Shown here piece by piece: positions 21,739 to 32,800 of a stretch of DNA of 64,000 nt (positions within the stretch are counted from its first letter, which is position 1; every line of letters begins with the position of its first letter). A program made the translations under genes and the position numbers. The notes under the pieces are model-generated. The model had not been told where the DNA came from and made no database searches. It worked only from the letters and a program-made list of their open reading frames with translations. Location: positions 6,758,001 through 6,822,000 of the forward strand of contig OY744465.1 in the NCBI GenBank assembly GCA_963556145.1. Reading direction: 5' to 3'. Source of the stretch: Hygrocybe punicea. Taxonomy: Eukaryota; Basidiomycota; Agaricomycetes; Agaricales; Hygrophoraceae.

Positions 21739-23947
21739 ATGCCGACTCACGACGCCGATCCACTCCATGCTGAGTTCCGTACCATACATCTTCTATTCAC
21801 CCTGCTTACTTCCATCAACCATGGTGGATATCCAACATTCAACAACCCTGGGCCGGACGATAACGACTACGGCGCCCTGGAATCTGGATGACCCCACAAA
21901 CTGGCACTTAATGCTCTGACCGCCATCCTTGTGAGAGACGTCGGCGTCATAGCAATAGCAGGCCTCGGGACGCCAGGGTTATCTGACTCCGAGGCCTCTG
22001 CCCACCCTCACTATCCCTCGCAGGAAATTTGTTCCGATTTCACATCCGTGAAATTCACGGGTTTCGTTGTCATCCCCAACCCCGACAGAAAAGATACATA
22101 TTTTCTCCCTCAGGACGTTGGCCATCAGTACGTGCTCGTTAAATCAGGAGTATCTCATTTGCCCTCGATTCATGAGAACAAATGGTATGGCCTGCACTTA
22201 AGGTATAGTTGCTAGTCTTCTAGCTTTAATTCATAAATTATCATTTATACCATACGTCAGACGGGATCCGTTTGAGAACCACATCGCTACGGTGGCCGAT
22301 TATTTCAACACATTGCGGACGGCCTCGAGCGAGGAGCGTAAGTCACTCCTGGATACCTTCAACTGCTACCTCATTACGTCCTGTTGGAGGAAGATGTATC
22401 ACAGGATGAAAAATTGGTCATCGCATGGATTTATCCAGATCCTTGGGGAGAAAGTTACGGAACTGATGGTGCTAAACTCGTACAAGCACTATGATCAGGA
22501 GCAACCCCACAGGCAGGATTCGGCTCTTGGGGAAACATTGCTGAGTATGAGTGATGATGATATTCGGGAGGTTATGGGGCATTATCCTGATGCAGGTTCA
22601 CGGGTGTTGCGGCTCACCAAGTTACGGGCTGCGTTCCACAATGTGTTGCGGATGAAGTTGGAAGGGGCAACCATGTACAATGAAGACACATGTGTAGAAT
22701 TTCACCAGTTCCTCATTGCCCTACTTCTTGGCTACTGGAATTCGCTCAAAGCCTTCCATTCACTAACGAGCGTGAAGAAGAAGAAGAAGAAGAAGAAGAC
22801 AACGACCGGCAACACCGTAGATGAGGCTGTGGACCAATTGACCAATGCCGTTGCCGTTTATCGTTTTTCTTACTTACTTTGGAACGTGTCGTACTCCCAA
22901 GCGGTCAAGGATCACCTGACGAATTTGGACGGTCTAGGTGTACTCAGCATCCCGGTAAACACGCCTTCGACAAGGGAGCGATATTCAGCCTTCGTATCCA
23001 GTGGGGATGATGGTGGGGATGATGGTGGGGATGATGGTGGGGATGATGGCGATGATGTGGAGGATGTGGAGTTACAGCCTATGCAAGAGGGGACACAAAA
23101 CACAGTATTGCAGTATATACGATGGATGCGACTCCAAACTAGCCATTTCGCTGGTCTGAAGATTTTTTCCAATTTCAGTATCAGCCCCGGAGTCGTCGAC
23201 ATCACCATTCCTCTCCTGGCTGTGAGGAGCCCCCAAACTTCCGACGCCCCTCCTTCCGTACTGGAGCCATGGGAAGCTACCGTCAATAAACTCGTCGATC
23301 TAGCGATTCCAGCAGGTGTCACTCAGTTACCGAGTGACCTTGCACCATTCGACGCTCCGGCAGCAATTGCCCTACTTAGAAAGGATTACGAGGCTACTCA
23401 AAATTGGCAACACATTCGCATATGGAAGCAGCTCGTTTCCGGATCTCCCCATTGTCTAGGTAACTTGCATTGTGAGATAGCATTAGCGGCCCTTTTGGAT
23501 TACGTCGAGGATGCTATGAAGTCCAATAGCGAGTTCTTGGTTTCAGCTGAACTGAAGGCCCTGGTCGAGGTATTATGGAGTCAAGTTCATTTTTCTTTGT
23601 CAACTGACTTCTTTGCACAGATTTTGATTCAAGACGACATCACCGTCTCAAAACTCTGTTGTTCCCTTTGTTGGGACCTTCTCCAACTGCTGAGGGAAGG
23701 AACACGGAAATTCCAGGTTCGTGGACGTCACCCGACAGTGTTTAACGTGGAATTGCCATCATGGCTTCCTACAAAAGTGCTGTCGGCTCTAATTCACCGA
23801 TATAAGGTATATTTGCGTCGAGAGCTTGTTACTTTCATGGTGCGACAGACTGAGCCGCCAGCGGTGGTGCTAGGGCATCAACGATATCCTTCATGGCAAA
23901 GTGACTTCAGTATCTCTAGCCAGGATAGCCACCCTGACAGTAGTTGA
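21739..23947 (+). pseudogene. OTT_1508-like deaminase-fold protein, copy 1
   Basis: Exons 21739-22202, 22261-23569 and 23621-23947 keep phase and give 700 codons including the stop. Near the C-terminus, LGNLHCEIALA supplies the His-x-Glu and SKLCCSLCW the Cys-x-x-Cys expected for the zinc-binding deaminase fold of the OTT_1508 family, known from Orientia and expanded in fungi; substrate is unknown. Low-complexity inserts are a Lys8 run (AAG repeat, 22776-22799) and Gly-Asp-Asp repeats (12-bp unit, about 23005-23055). One TGA at 21889-21891 falls where copy 2 has Arg (YERQT). It faces copy 2 tail to tail, about 3.2 kb apart. Without the stop the frame is intact, so it may be a recent loss or a polymorphism. 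Confidence 0.8.
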
Positions 23948-24281
23948 GTTATACATAGCCCACATGCTTAGTTTGAAGTGATTCTGGTCTCTCTCCCCTG
24001 TAGTAATTGTAGTACGTCATAACTCATCTTTTTTTTTTTTGTATGTCGCAAAACTCATCAATCCGTACGATCTTAGCTATAAACCATTTGTTCAGTAAGA
24101 TTTTGTTGATAAATACCGACGGACCAGGAATGACGCCGTGAGTTTGTATTGTACCTGCTAACCAACGTGTGTCTTCTATTCCTCCGTCGAATGCGGCCGA
24201 CTTAGGGATGATTCGAGTAAATACTCCAATTGTGAGTTTTCTTCAGTACTTCTGATCACGCTATGTATTCATATCTTCCAA

Positions 24282-25325
24282 TTCCTTACCAAGATCGGCA
24301 TCAATCCAGAGTGCCTCCGGTTCCGACAGCATGTGGCAAATGAAAAGGCCCACGATGCGACTGATTGTTGGGATTCCGAGATCCACAATTTGTCCGGGTG
24401 GACGGAGTGTGTCGGCTGTGCGGACCGGGCTGCTTATGATTTGATGGTGCTTTCGCAAAGACTGGACATTCATTGGTTGTGTGGGAGGCGTTGAAGGAAC
24501 CGATTGTCACGGAAAAGGTAGTGGCTGAGTTCAACAAAAAAGTCTTGAGGCAAACGCACGGAAAAGACTCGAGCGTGGTGCGAAGTATCGTTGGGGAAAT
24601 GAATGAGGCTCAACTCAAGAGAAATATCTCTCAAGGGTATGGGCACTTACCCCTTCCGCGGCCGTGCGCTCATGTTCTCATTGTTAGTGCGGCTATCATT
24701 ACCCTCCGCTGATGGGAGGGGTTTCAAGCTGACGGTAAAAACCGTGACGATTGAACAGAAAACGTACCAGCAGTCTAGTAAGTTCCTCTTTAGCATTCTC
24801 TGTTGCCCGCTTGCCTACTTAACTTAAAAGTCGGTGAATACACCCCAGACGTCATCGAACCCTTGTTCGGGCTTGGCCATATCTTCTATACGCTGCTCGA
24901 GCACAGCTTTTGGAGTCGAGAGATGGATGTTGAACAAGGGGTAAGTTCCATATCAGTGAATTATTTAAGTGACTAGCGCAACTTTCCAGGGTCGCACAGG
25001 TGATCTCTCTTTCCCCAGACGTGGTTCCCACCAATGTTTTGATCGTGCCCCTTAGTGCAAGAGACGAATTTGAACTACTTGTGCGGGAAGTTTGTGCGTC
25101 TAACCCCAGTTACATCCATCAGCCCCTATTTTGCTAACTATTCCTTTTTGTCTGGGTTTATCGCACACACTTGCGAACCAACAACAGTGTCAACATTGCG
25201 AAAAGCGAGAGTTTCCTTGAGGGTCGATGACTCCAATGCATCAATTTGGAAACTCTACGCCTGCAATGACGAACTAGGCACCCCCTTGGGGGTGACACGT
25301 GTCGAGACCTTGCATGTACGTATTT
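24282..25325 (+). pseudogene. glycyl-tRNA synthetase fragment (eukaryotic cytosolic type)
   Basis: Blocks of class II glycyl-tRNA synthetase in correct order: [15 protein letters not shown] with DCWDSEI and [14 protein letters not shown] (24294-24450), [13 protein letters not shown] (24480-24525), EYTPDVIEPLFGLGHIFYTL (24836-24900, the motif 3 region), then anticodon-binding domain blocks (VPTNVLIVPLS and VDDSNASIWKLYACNDELG). A frameshift near 24450 separates the first two blocks. The N-terminal half (motifs 1 and 2) is missing, and the motif 3 segment reads GLGH where the family has a Gly-x-Gly-Arg pattern, removing the ATP-binding Arg. It is a captured, dead 3' portion of a housekeeping gene sitting between the two deaminase copies. 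Confidence 0.82.
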
Positions 25326-25554
25326 TGCTGTGATGCCCGCTCGGATTCTAAAATATACACGGCGTGACCATCCTTTGCGTACAGGTCCGAGCTAGCGCTC
25401 GGCTCCCCCCAACCCTTAGCTCAGCTTTCTCAGTCTGAACAGCCCTGTCGGGGCTGGATTTACATACAATAAGTTCAATGTTACTGTTTGCAGATTGATG
25501 ATATAAAAGGTGTTTCATCGACAGCCTCACACATCAGTATTATCTAAGGTTCTT
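25326..25554. other. no gene seen
   Basis: Spacer between the glycyl-tRNA synthetase pseudogene and the R2 repeat. Confidence 0.35.
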
Positions 25555-26770
25555 CACATCATACCGTGAAACATCAACAATGATTTCACCAAGACTCTCA
25601 ACACGAACGCGGACGCGGTGGTTGCCCTTGCGCAGAATGAGCATCGGATTTAGCTACTGTACAAAAAACTCACCCGATTCACGGCCTGGACGTAAGTCCC
25701 GGTTTGCCATGCAGTACCGTAGCGGACTCGGACGGACTGTCCTCACTGTCACCGTCGACGTCAGCACACGCGTATCGGAAGGTTTCGATCACCCACCAAG
25801 AAGCGATCGTCGACGGCAGAACGACGAGTGACGGACATAGTGATTGCACGTCGAGCCAACGGTGTGTACTAGAGGATTATTAAATAGATATATTAATACA
25901 ACAAAAATTCTCACCTTAGATGTAGCTTTAGCCATTTGGCGGCAATGAAGGGCGGGAGACACGATTTATGAGGTAGGAGTCGAGGTAAAGGATGAGAAAT
26001 GAACCGGCGGCGGCGGCCCGAGCGCACAGTGACGAAGGAGATGCAGGAAATGTGGAGGGTCATCCACAGCGATCCCATCGTCGTCGTCGTCGTCGTCAAG
26101 ATACCGTCGGTACCATCATCCTCGTGCAGTTGACGGCGGGCCGGATTTGGACGGCGACAACCACAACAGGGACGATGGGGACGTCATGGATGACATCTCC
26201 ATTGTCTTTTTGGACGATGGAATGCAGGGAGGACCCTGGGGGCCTTAATGGTGCAGGTAAGTTCCCACTCCCTCCTGGTTTTTCCCCCACGTACTGACCG
26301 CTTCCTGCCACTCGTTCGGGGCCAGGAACCCTCCATCATCCCTGCTTTTTCCACCATCCACCACGCTTCCACGCCCCTTCCCCGCCATCCATTGCCACCT
26401 CCTCCCCAGCACTCGTCCCTCCCGTCGGTCACCCTCTAGCGCCCTTCCCCATCAAAGGTAGACCAAGTGCGACACTTCTGTGAAGGTGAGCACCCCATAA
26501 TGCATCGGTGGCATCCCATATATCCCACTATTTTTTCTTTCCTTTTTCTCTTTTTTCTTTGCATATTTTCATGTATATTACGCTATGTACAGTATCTAGA
26601 AGAATAAATTTATGATATATATAAAACGCCATTTGAAAAGACGGCAGGATACTGAGAAAGTCGAGCTCGCTGTTGCATTCGGACAGGGACAGCAGCAGAA
26701 AGATCCGAAACAATACAAAAATGGTATTTCAAAGGATTAAATTGTGTATTATATTATTGTACCGCCGAGC
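25555..26770 (+). repeat. dispersed repeat, family R2, copy 1
   Basis: Directly repeats 39548-40390: CACATCATACCG.GAAA, GGCCTGGACGTAAGTCCC, GTACAGTATCTAGAAGAATA and other blocks occur in the same order. This copy carries an extra CCACC/GGCG-rich segment (about 26100-26500). No lasting frame is present. It occupies the centre of the palindromic locus. Confidence 0.75.
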
Positions 26771-27181
26771 TCCCCAAAACAGTGATAAAAAACGGAATCA
26801 ATTTTTGGCAAATCTGAGCTAAGACGGTTCTGTAAGACTAAGTTGAAGTTCAGTCGAACTTCAAGATCTGGAGGTCAAAAAAAGGGGGTCGAACTGGAAA
26901 AGGTGAGTAGAGACAATTGCTTGAACTTGAAGTTCTAATTGTTCGGAAACAATTGCCAACTAGTGAAAGTCACGCTGGTAGTGCTACTGGTAGTAGTACG
27001 AGGACTTGCCAGTGAAGGAGCGCGAAGGGTTTTAAATTTCAACTTGAAGTACCATAAACAAAATAAAACATCAGTCCCAGTCCCAGGCCAAGTCCAAATC
27101 ACTGGCAGTCATACAACAAGTTTAAATAAAATAGACATACTCAGACTAGTACACAGCAGTCATGCGAGTGGTAGCAGTTGA
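26771..27181. other. no gene seen
   Basis: Contains TTGAACTTGAAGTTC-type short inverted motifs similar to those at 29560-29740 outside the other end of copy 2. Nothing coding. Confidence 0.35.
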
Positions 27182-29547
27182 TTATCTCCAGACCCATGCC
27201 AGCCCTATGGTCTCCAGGATAAATAATCCATGGGACGGAGTGTTATCAGCAGGGTGATCATTTTGAGAGAAACTCTGAATGCTAGCCTGGAAAACCTTGG
27301 CCTCAGCCTCTCTTGCTATCAACAGTGTCAGTTCACGACATAGATAGAGCCTGTATCTCAAAACCATACCCCACAGCAATTCGGAGGGAAGCCATGATGG
27401 TAACTCCACAGGAAGAAGAGTTGCATGATGGGCATAAACCTGGAAATCCACAGACCCTGCCCTTAAAACATCAAGAAGGTCCCAACAAACAGGACAGCAG
27501 AGTCCTGATACAGTAATGGGGTTTTGATCCAAACTCTACCAACAATTAAGTATGCAATGAAAATGGAAATTACTAAGAGCCGTACCTCAACAACTTTCTT
27601 CATATCAGGTGACATGACGTCTTTGCAGTTATCATCTTGGGCGTATTTCATAAGGGATGCCAATACTGCCTCACAATGAAAGTTACCAAGGCACTGTGGG
27701 GCTCGGGAGGAAAGCTCGTCCCAGATGTGGCGCTGTTTTGCGTCAAGTTTGCCATCATCATGTCACTGCTGAAGTAACTTGATAGCTGACTGAGCATCGA
27801 ATGATTGAAAATCCGCAGAGAACTGAGCTACGCCTGCCGGGTTCAGTTGTTCTGTGAGTTTGTTTATTGTGACTTCCCATGGCTCCAGTAAGAAAGACGA
27901 AGCATTGGGGGTGCGAGGACTCCTTACAGCAGGGGGGGACATGATGATATCGTCGGCCCCACGGGTACTGGATATAGACAACATTCTGAGAGCAGCGAAG
28001 TGACGAGCTTGGAGGCATATCCATTGCAGGATCGGGGAAACCGGTTCCTGCGAGTCCCGTCGCAGATGTTGTAACTCTGCCTCTACGTCCTCATCTCCGT
28101 CCACGTCTCCACACGGAAGGCGGCTGTCACACACGTGGGGTTTCTGTGGTGAAGTAGCCTCAATGTAACCTGAATATCGGCTCCTCATCGAAGGAGAATC
28201 TAGGGGGAGGCTGAGGAGCCTCCCAGCGTCCAACATGGCCAAATGGTTTCGGAGCACTTGGGAGTATGCGATGCGCCACAGCAAGTAAGAAAAATGGCAC
28301 ACTATCATGGCACTGTGGGACAAATGACTCTCGGTCCCGTCCACGGCGTTCTTGGTCGCCCCCTCTCTCATCTCCTCTTTCGCGGTGTCTGTATCAACAC
28401 CTTGACCCTTCCCAGTCCCTGCATCAGTCATTGCTTGATGAAAGACCGCGAGCGCCTTCCGGTAGCCAAGAAGTAGGGCAATGAGGAACTGGTGAAATTC
28501 TACACACGTGTCTTCATTGTACACGGTTGCCCCTTCCAACTTCATCCGCAACACATTGTGGAATGCAGCCCGTAACTTGGTGAGCCGCAACACCCATGAA
28601 CCTGCATCAGGATAATGCCCCATAACCTCCCGAATATCATCATCACTCATACTCAGCAATGTTTCCCCAAGAACCGTATCCTGCCTGTGGGGTTGCTCCT
28701 GATCATAGTGCTTGTACGAGTTTAGCACCACCGGCTCTGTAATCTCCCCCAGGATCTGGATAAATCCACGTGATGACCAATGGTCAATCCTCCGAAGCAT
28801 CTTCCTCCAGCAGGATGCGACAAGGTAGCAGTCGAAATTGTTAATGAGTTGCTTCCTCTCCTCGATTGATGCCATCCGGAACGTGTTGAAGTAATCAGCA
28901 ACGGTAGCTACGTGGTTCTCAAATGGATCCTGTCTGATGTGTGGTGTGAATGATAATTTCTGAATGATCGTTGAATACGAGTGACTTTACCTCAACTGCA
29001 GGCCATACCATTGGTTCTCACGGAGCGAGGGCAAATGAGACATTCCCGATTTAAACACACAAGGATAGGCTCGGGCGGGCTCGAAATACCTATCTCTCAT
29101 GTCAGGATTCGGAAAACCAAGGATGCTGGCTAGTGGTTCAAGTTCGTCCTGTATGACTAATAGATGTGGAGGCTGAGCTGGCTCGGAGGCCTGTGATGGT
29201 GATAGCCCAAGGCTTGCTACTGCAACATTCCCCTTGTTTCGCACAAGGATGGCAGCAGCAGCGTTGAGTGCGAGACCCAGAGGCGTTTGTCGCTCATATT
29301 CAAGGGGACCATAGTAGTTTCCCTCCCGCACCTTCGGCTCGAATGTCGAATGGCCATTACGGTTGTTCATGGCCGTAACCAGGGTGAGCAGCATAATGAT
29401 TGTGCGGAGCTCAACGTGAAGTTCTGAATCGCAGGCCAGGAGAGACATCGGCTGCATGGGCCCGGGTTTGGGGTCATGACTCGCCCGAGGCTCCTCCGAG
29501 TCCAAGTCAAGTTCAAGTTCACTGTGTTCAAGTTCGGTGAGGGTCAT
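27182..29547 (-). pseudogene. OTT_1508-like deaminase-fold protein, copy 2
   Basis: Exons 29547-28991, 28933-27586 and 27535-27182 keep phase and give 753 codons. The intron positions are the same as in copy 1. Catalytic-type motifs are LGNFHCEAVLA and SGLCCPVCW. It has a longer acidic N-terminus (Glu/Leu/Asp-rich) and lacks the Lys and Gly-Asp repeats. A TGA at 27765-27763 lies just before the HxE block (LLQQ*HDD). Much of the protein differs clearly from copy 1, yet about 264 bp (28462-28724) are almost identical to 22472-22735. The start ATG at 29547 is the first in frame. Confidence 0.8.
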
Positions 29548-29814
29548 GGCTTGTGATTACTACTACTAGTAGTTGAACTACAACTTGAAGTTGAAGTTGA
29601 ACTCCGAGTCGCAGTGGCCCACTGGCAGCCACCTGACAAGTTACTCCACTGGCAAGTGCCAGCAACAACTTGACTCAAGTTGAACCTACTAGTATGTCCT
29701 CCGAGTCCTTCACCTACTAGTAACAACTTGAACTTGAATGTTCTTTGAATCTTTGCATTGTCACAATGAATTATCGCATTGTCACAATTATCTATCTCAT
29801 GTGATTTATGAGGA
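29548..29814. other. spacer with short symmetric motifs
   Basis: Region upstream of deaminase copy 2, with CTACTACTAGTAG and repeated ACTTGAAGTTGAA motifs. Possibly transposon-end debris. Confidence 0.35.
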
Positions 29815-32800
29815 TGGATGACTCAGCCTCATAACTGCCAGCCCTAAACAAGCCTGGCAATAAAAACCTGAGCTGAAGGTTCAACTCGTATTTTTTGCGC
29901 CACCCATTTGAACGTCATGCACAACAATTAGTTAAACACCTCTTGCCTACTCACATCGTAGTTGTAGTATTTGCCTCCTTTAATCATGTACACCGTAGAA
30001 TTAGTTGTTTTTAATCATTAAGAAATGACTATAACTTAGGCCATCTGTGAGCAATGACTGTAGTGAGCTTGATTCAGTCACTTACGACTCGAATGTTGGT
30101 ACTTAACGCTCTTGAAGTTTGCCAGAACCTGCCAATCACTAGTAGTACTTAGGAACATGAAGTCAGTTTGTGTGTGCAGCCGATCATTCCGACAGATCAG
30201 TGCTTTCACCAACCACAAGCGCACATGCCAATCGTCGAAAAAGCGCCTTTCCAGCGCTCTGGAAAAAGCAAAACAGCTCTGGTTAGGTCCTAAAAGGCGA
30301 CGACTTCTCTCATCGTCTTCGGAGGCCGATGAGGTGCCTCCGGCGGGTTTGGCACCGCAGACAGCAGACCCCGTGGTTGAAATGGAGGTTCGTTATTTTG
30401 AGGACGATGAAAAATCAGTGCTCATTACATATTGTTCGTAGATTGGTGTTATTCCGGACAATGAAAACCAAGCTGATGACTCCCATATGTCTATGATGGA
30501 ACGTGCACCATGGACCCGAAGACTTAATCGTCGACTCCCTCTACGATTCAGAGATCCATTGCCACAACCGCCACCACTTTTACCACCGCCACCCCTCATT
30601 GATTCCATCGCGTCTACTTCTTCGCAGTCAACGGCAAACAATAGAATGGCTTCAAGTTCGTCATTGGGCTCGGGCTCTGGAGCGATACACCGTCGACTGT
30701 GCCAAGTGTTCAGGACGGTACGCAACATATTTGGGCTATCACGGCTCTACCACGCTGCAGAATTGCCTTCGCACGATCCAGAGGAGTACAACGAGTTATC
30801 CGATATCCCATCTCAATCCCCTTCCACATCCGCTCCGCCAACATTTTATCCTTATCCGAACCACAGCTCATTCCGCTTAGGCGAGTGGTATTGGAATGGC
30901 AGCGTCCAGAAGTCTCAGTCTAGCTTTAATGAGCTTTTAGACATCGTTGGAGATCGTGGCTTCGAGCCCGCGGCTGTTCGAGATACCAAATGGAGTGAGA
31001 TCAACAATATTCTAGCAAGTGGTGAAGATGAAGAATGGTTGGATGAGGATGCCGGATGGAAACATACGCCCGTGACCATTGAAGTGCCCTATCAGCTTCG
31101 CCGTGGCGTCTCCCCAGATCCCAACGCCAGTCCTCGAAGTTACACGATTGACGACTTTTATCACCGCAGTCTGGTTTCGGTCATTCGGGAAAAGCTTTCG
31201 GATTCAACAGGAAGTCATCGGCATTTTCATTACCAACCATTCGAGCTGAATTGGCAGCCTGGCGAAGTTCCTCGCCCGGTGCGTGTTCAGGGTGAACTGT
31301 ACACATCTCCTGCCTTCATCGATGCCCATCGCGAACTGCAAGATTCTCCTGCAGAACCAGGTTGCTCACTTCCACGCGTGGTGGCTGCACTGATGTTCTG
31401 GTCTGATGTTACACACCTGACGTCATTTGGTGATGCGAAGGTTTGGCCTCTTTACATGTTTTTCGGAAACGAATCCAAATATTACCGGTGTAAACCCTCA
31501 TGCCATTTCTGTCACCACATTGTGTATTTTCATTCAGTGGGTGCTATATTTCTGCTGATTGCCGGATCATGGCTGATCGTCTATGTGATAGCTTCCTGGG
31601 GCCTTCAAGGATTTCGCCACCAAGCAAACCGCAGGGGGGAAAGAACCCAGTGATCAATTCATGGCGCACTGCGCTCGGGAGCTCATGCACGCCCACTGGA
31701 TGATTCTACTAGATGACAAGTTTCTGGAAGCTTGGGTGCACGGCATCGTCATTACATGCTGTGACGGGATTACACGACGGTTCTATCCCCGAATATTCAC
31801 CTATTCTGTGGATTATCCTGAGAAGTAGGTCATCTATTCACAACCGCGACCAATGGAATGAACTAACACAGCAATCTTTACCCAGAATCCTCCTCGCTAG
31901 TATTCATAAAATGCCTGCCCTTTGCCCTTGCCCCAGGTGTCTCACCCCACTGTCACACTTTCATAACCTCGGGACAGCTACAGATATACAATGTCGGGTA
32001 ACAATGGCTCGCGTCGATGATCGTGGTCGACAGAACTTGGTTTTCGCTGCTCGGAAGCTAATATATGAAAGGCACCAACAAGTGAATAGTACCGCTGTGG
32101 AGAATTTGTTGAAAGAGACATCTTTGGTTCCAAACCTAGTATGCCTGTTGCCATAATAATATTATGCTTAGCCCGTTACAACTAACCCTTGTGATCTAGA
32201 ATGCCTTTTCTTGTAGACTGGGACACTTCGGCTTTGTTTTGTACTTGATGCTGGTAGTTGATTTATTGCATGAAATGGAACTGGGTGTTTGGAAAAGCAT
32301 CTTTATCCATCTCCTGCGAATTCTGGAATCGCACGGGGGAGCAAATCTGGTTGCGGAATTAGATCGTCGGTAAGACATTTATTGATGTATTGCTGTCACC
32401 GACCCTAATTATGGATGAAGGTATCGGCAACTCCCTTCTTTTGGAAGGGATGCGATCCGACAATTCTCTGTTAATTGTTCTGAACTGAAAAACATGGCTG
32501 CTCGGGATTATGAGAATCTCTTGCAGGTATGAAGCAATCTCCTTCTCAGGTTACAATATTCATTATATGTCAATCAGTGCACTATTCCTGTCTTCGACGG
32601 ATTGCTTCCAGAACCTCACAATCAACAGATCTTGGATCTCTTGTTTGTGACAGTACATTGGCACAGCCTGGCCAAATTACGGATGCACAATGACTTGACT
32701 CTCGACATCATGGATGGTGTCACAACTTCTTTCGGTGAGAAACTTCGCGAATTCAACAACACGACGTGTTCTGCCTTCATGACTTGGGAGCTTGAACGCG

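Noticed and set aside
22912..23322. 136-codon minus-strand frame in deaminase copy 1
   Set aside because: Shadow of the plus-strand gene, kept open by the Gly-Asp repeat.
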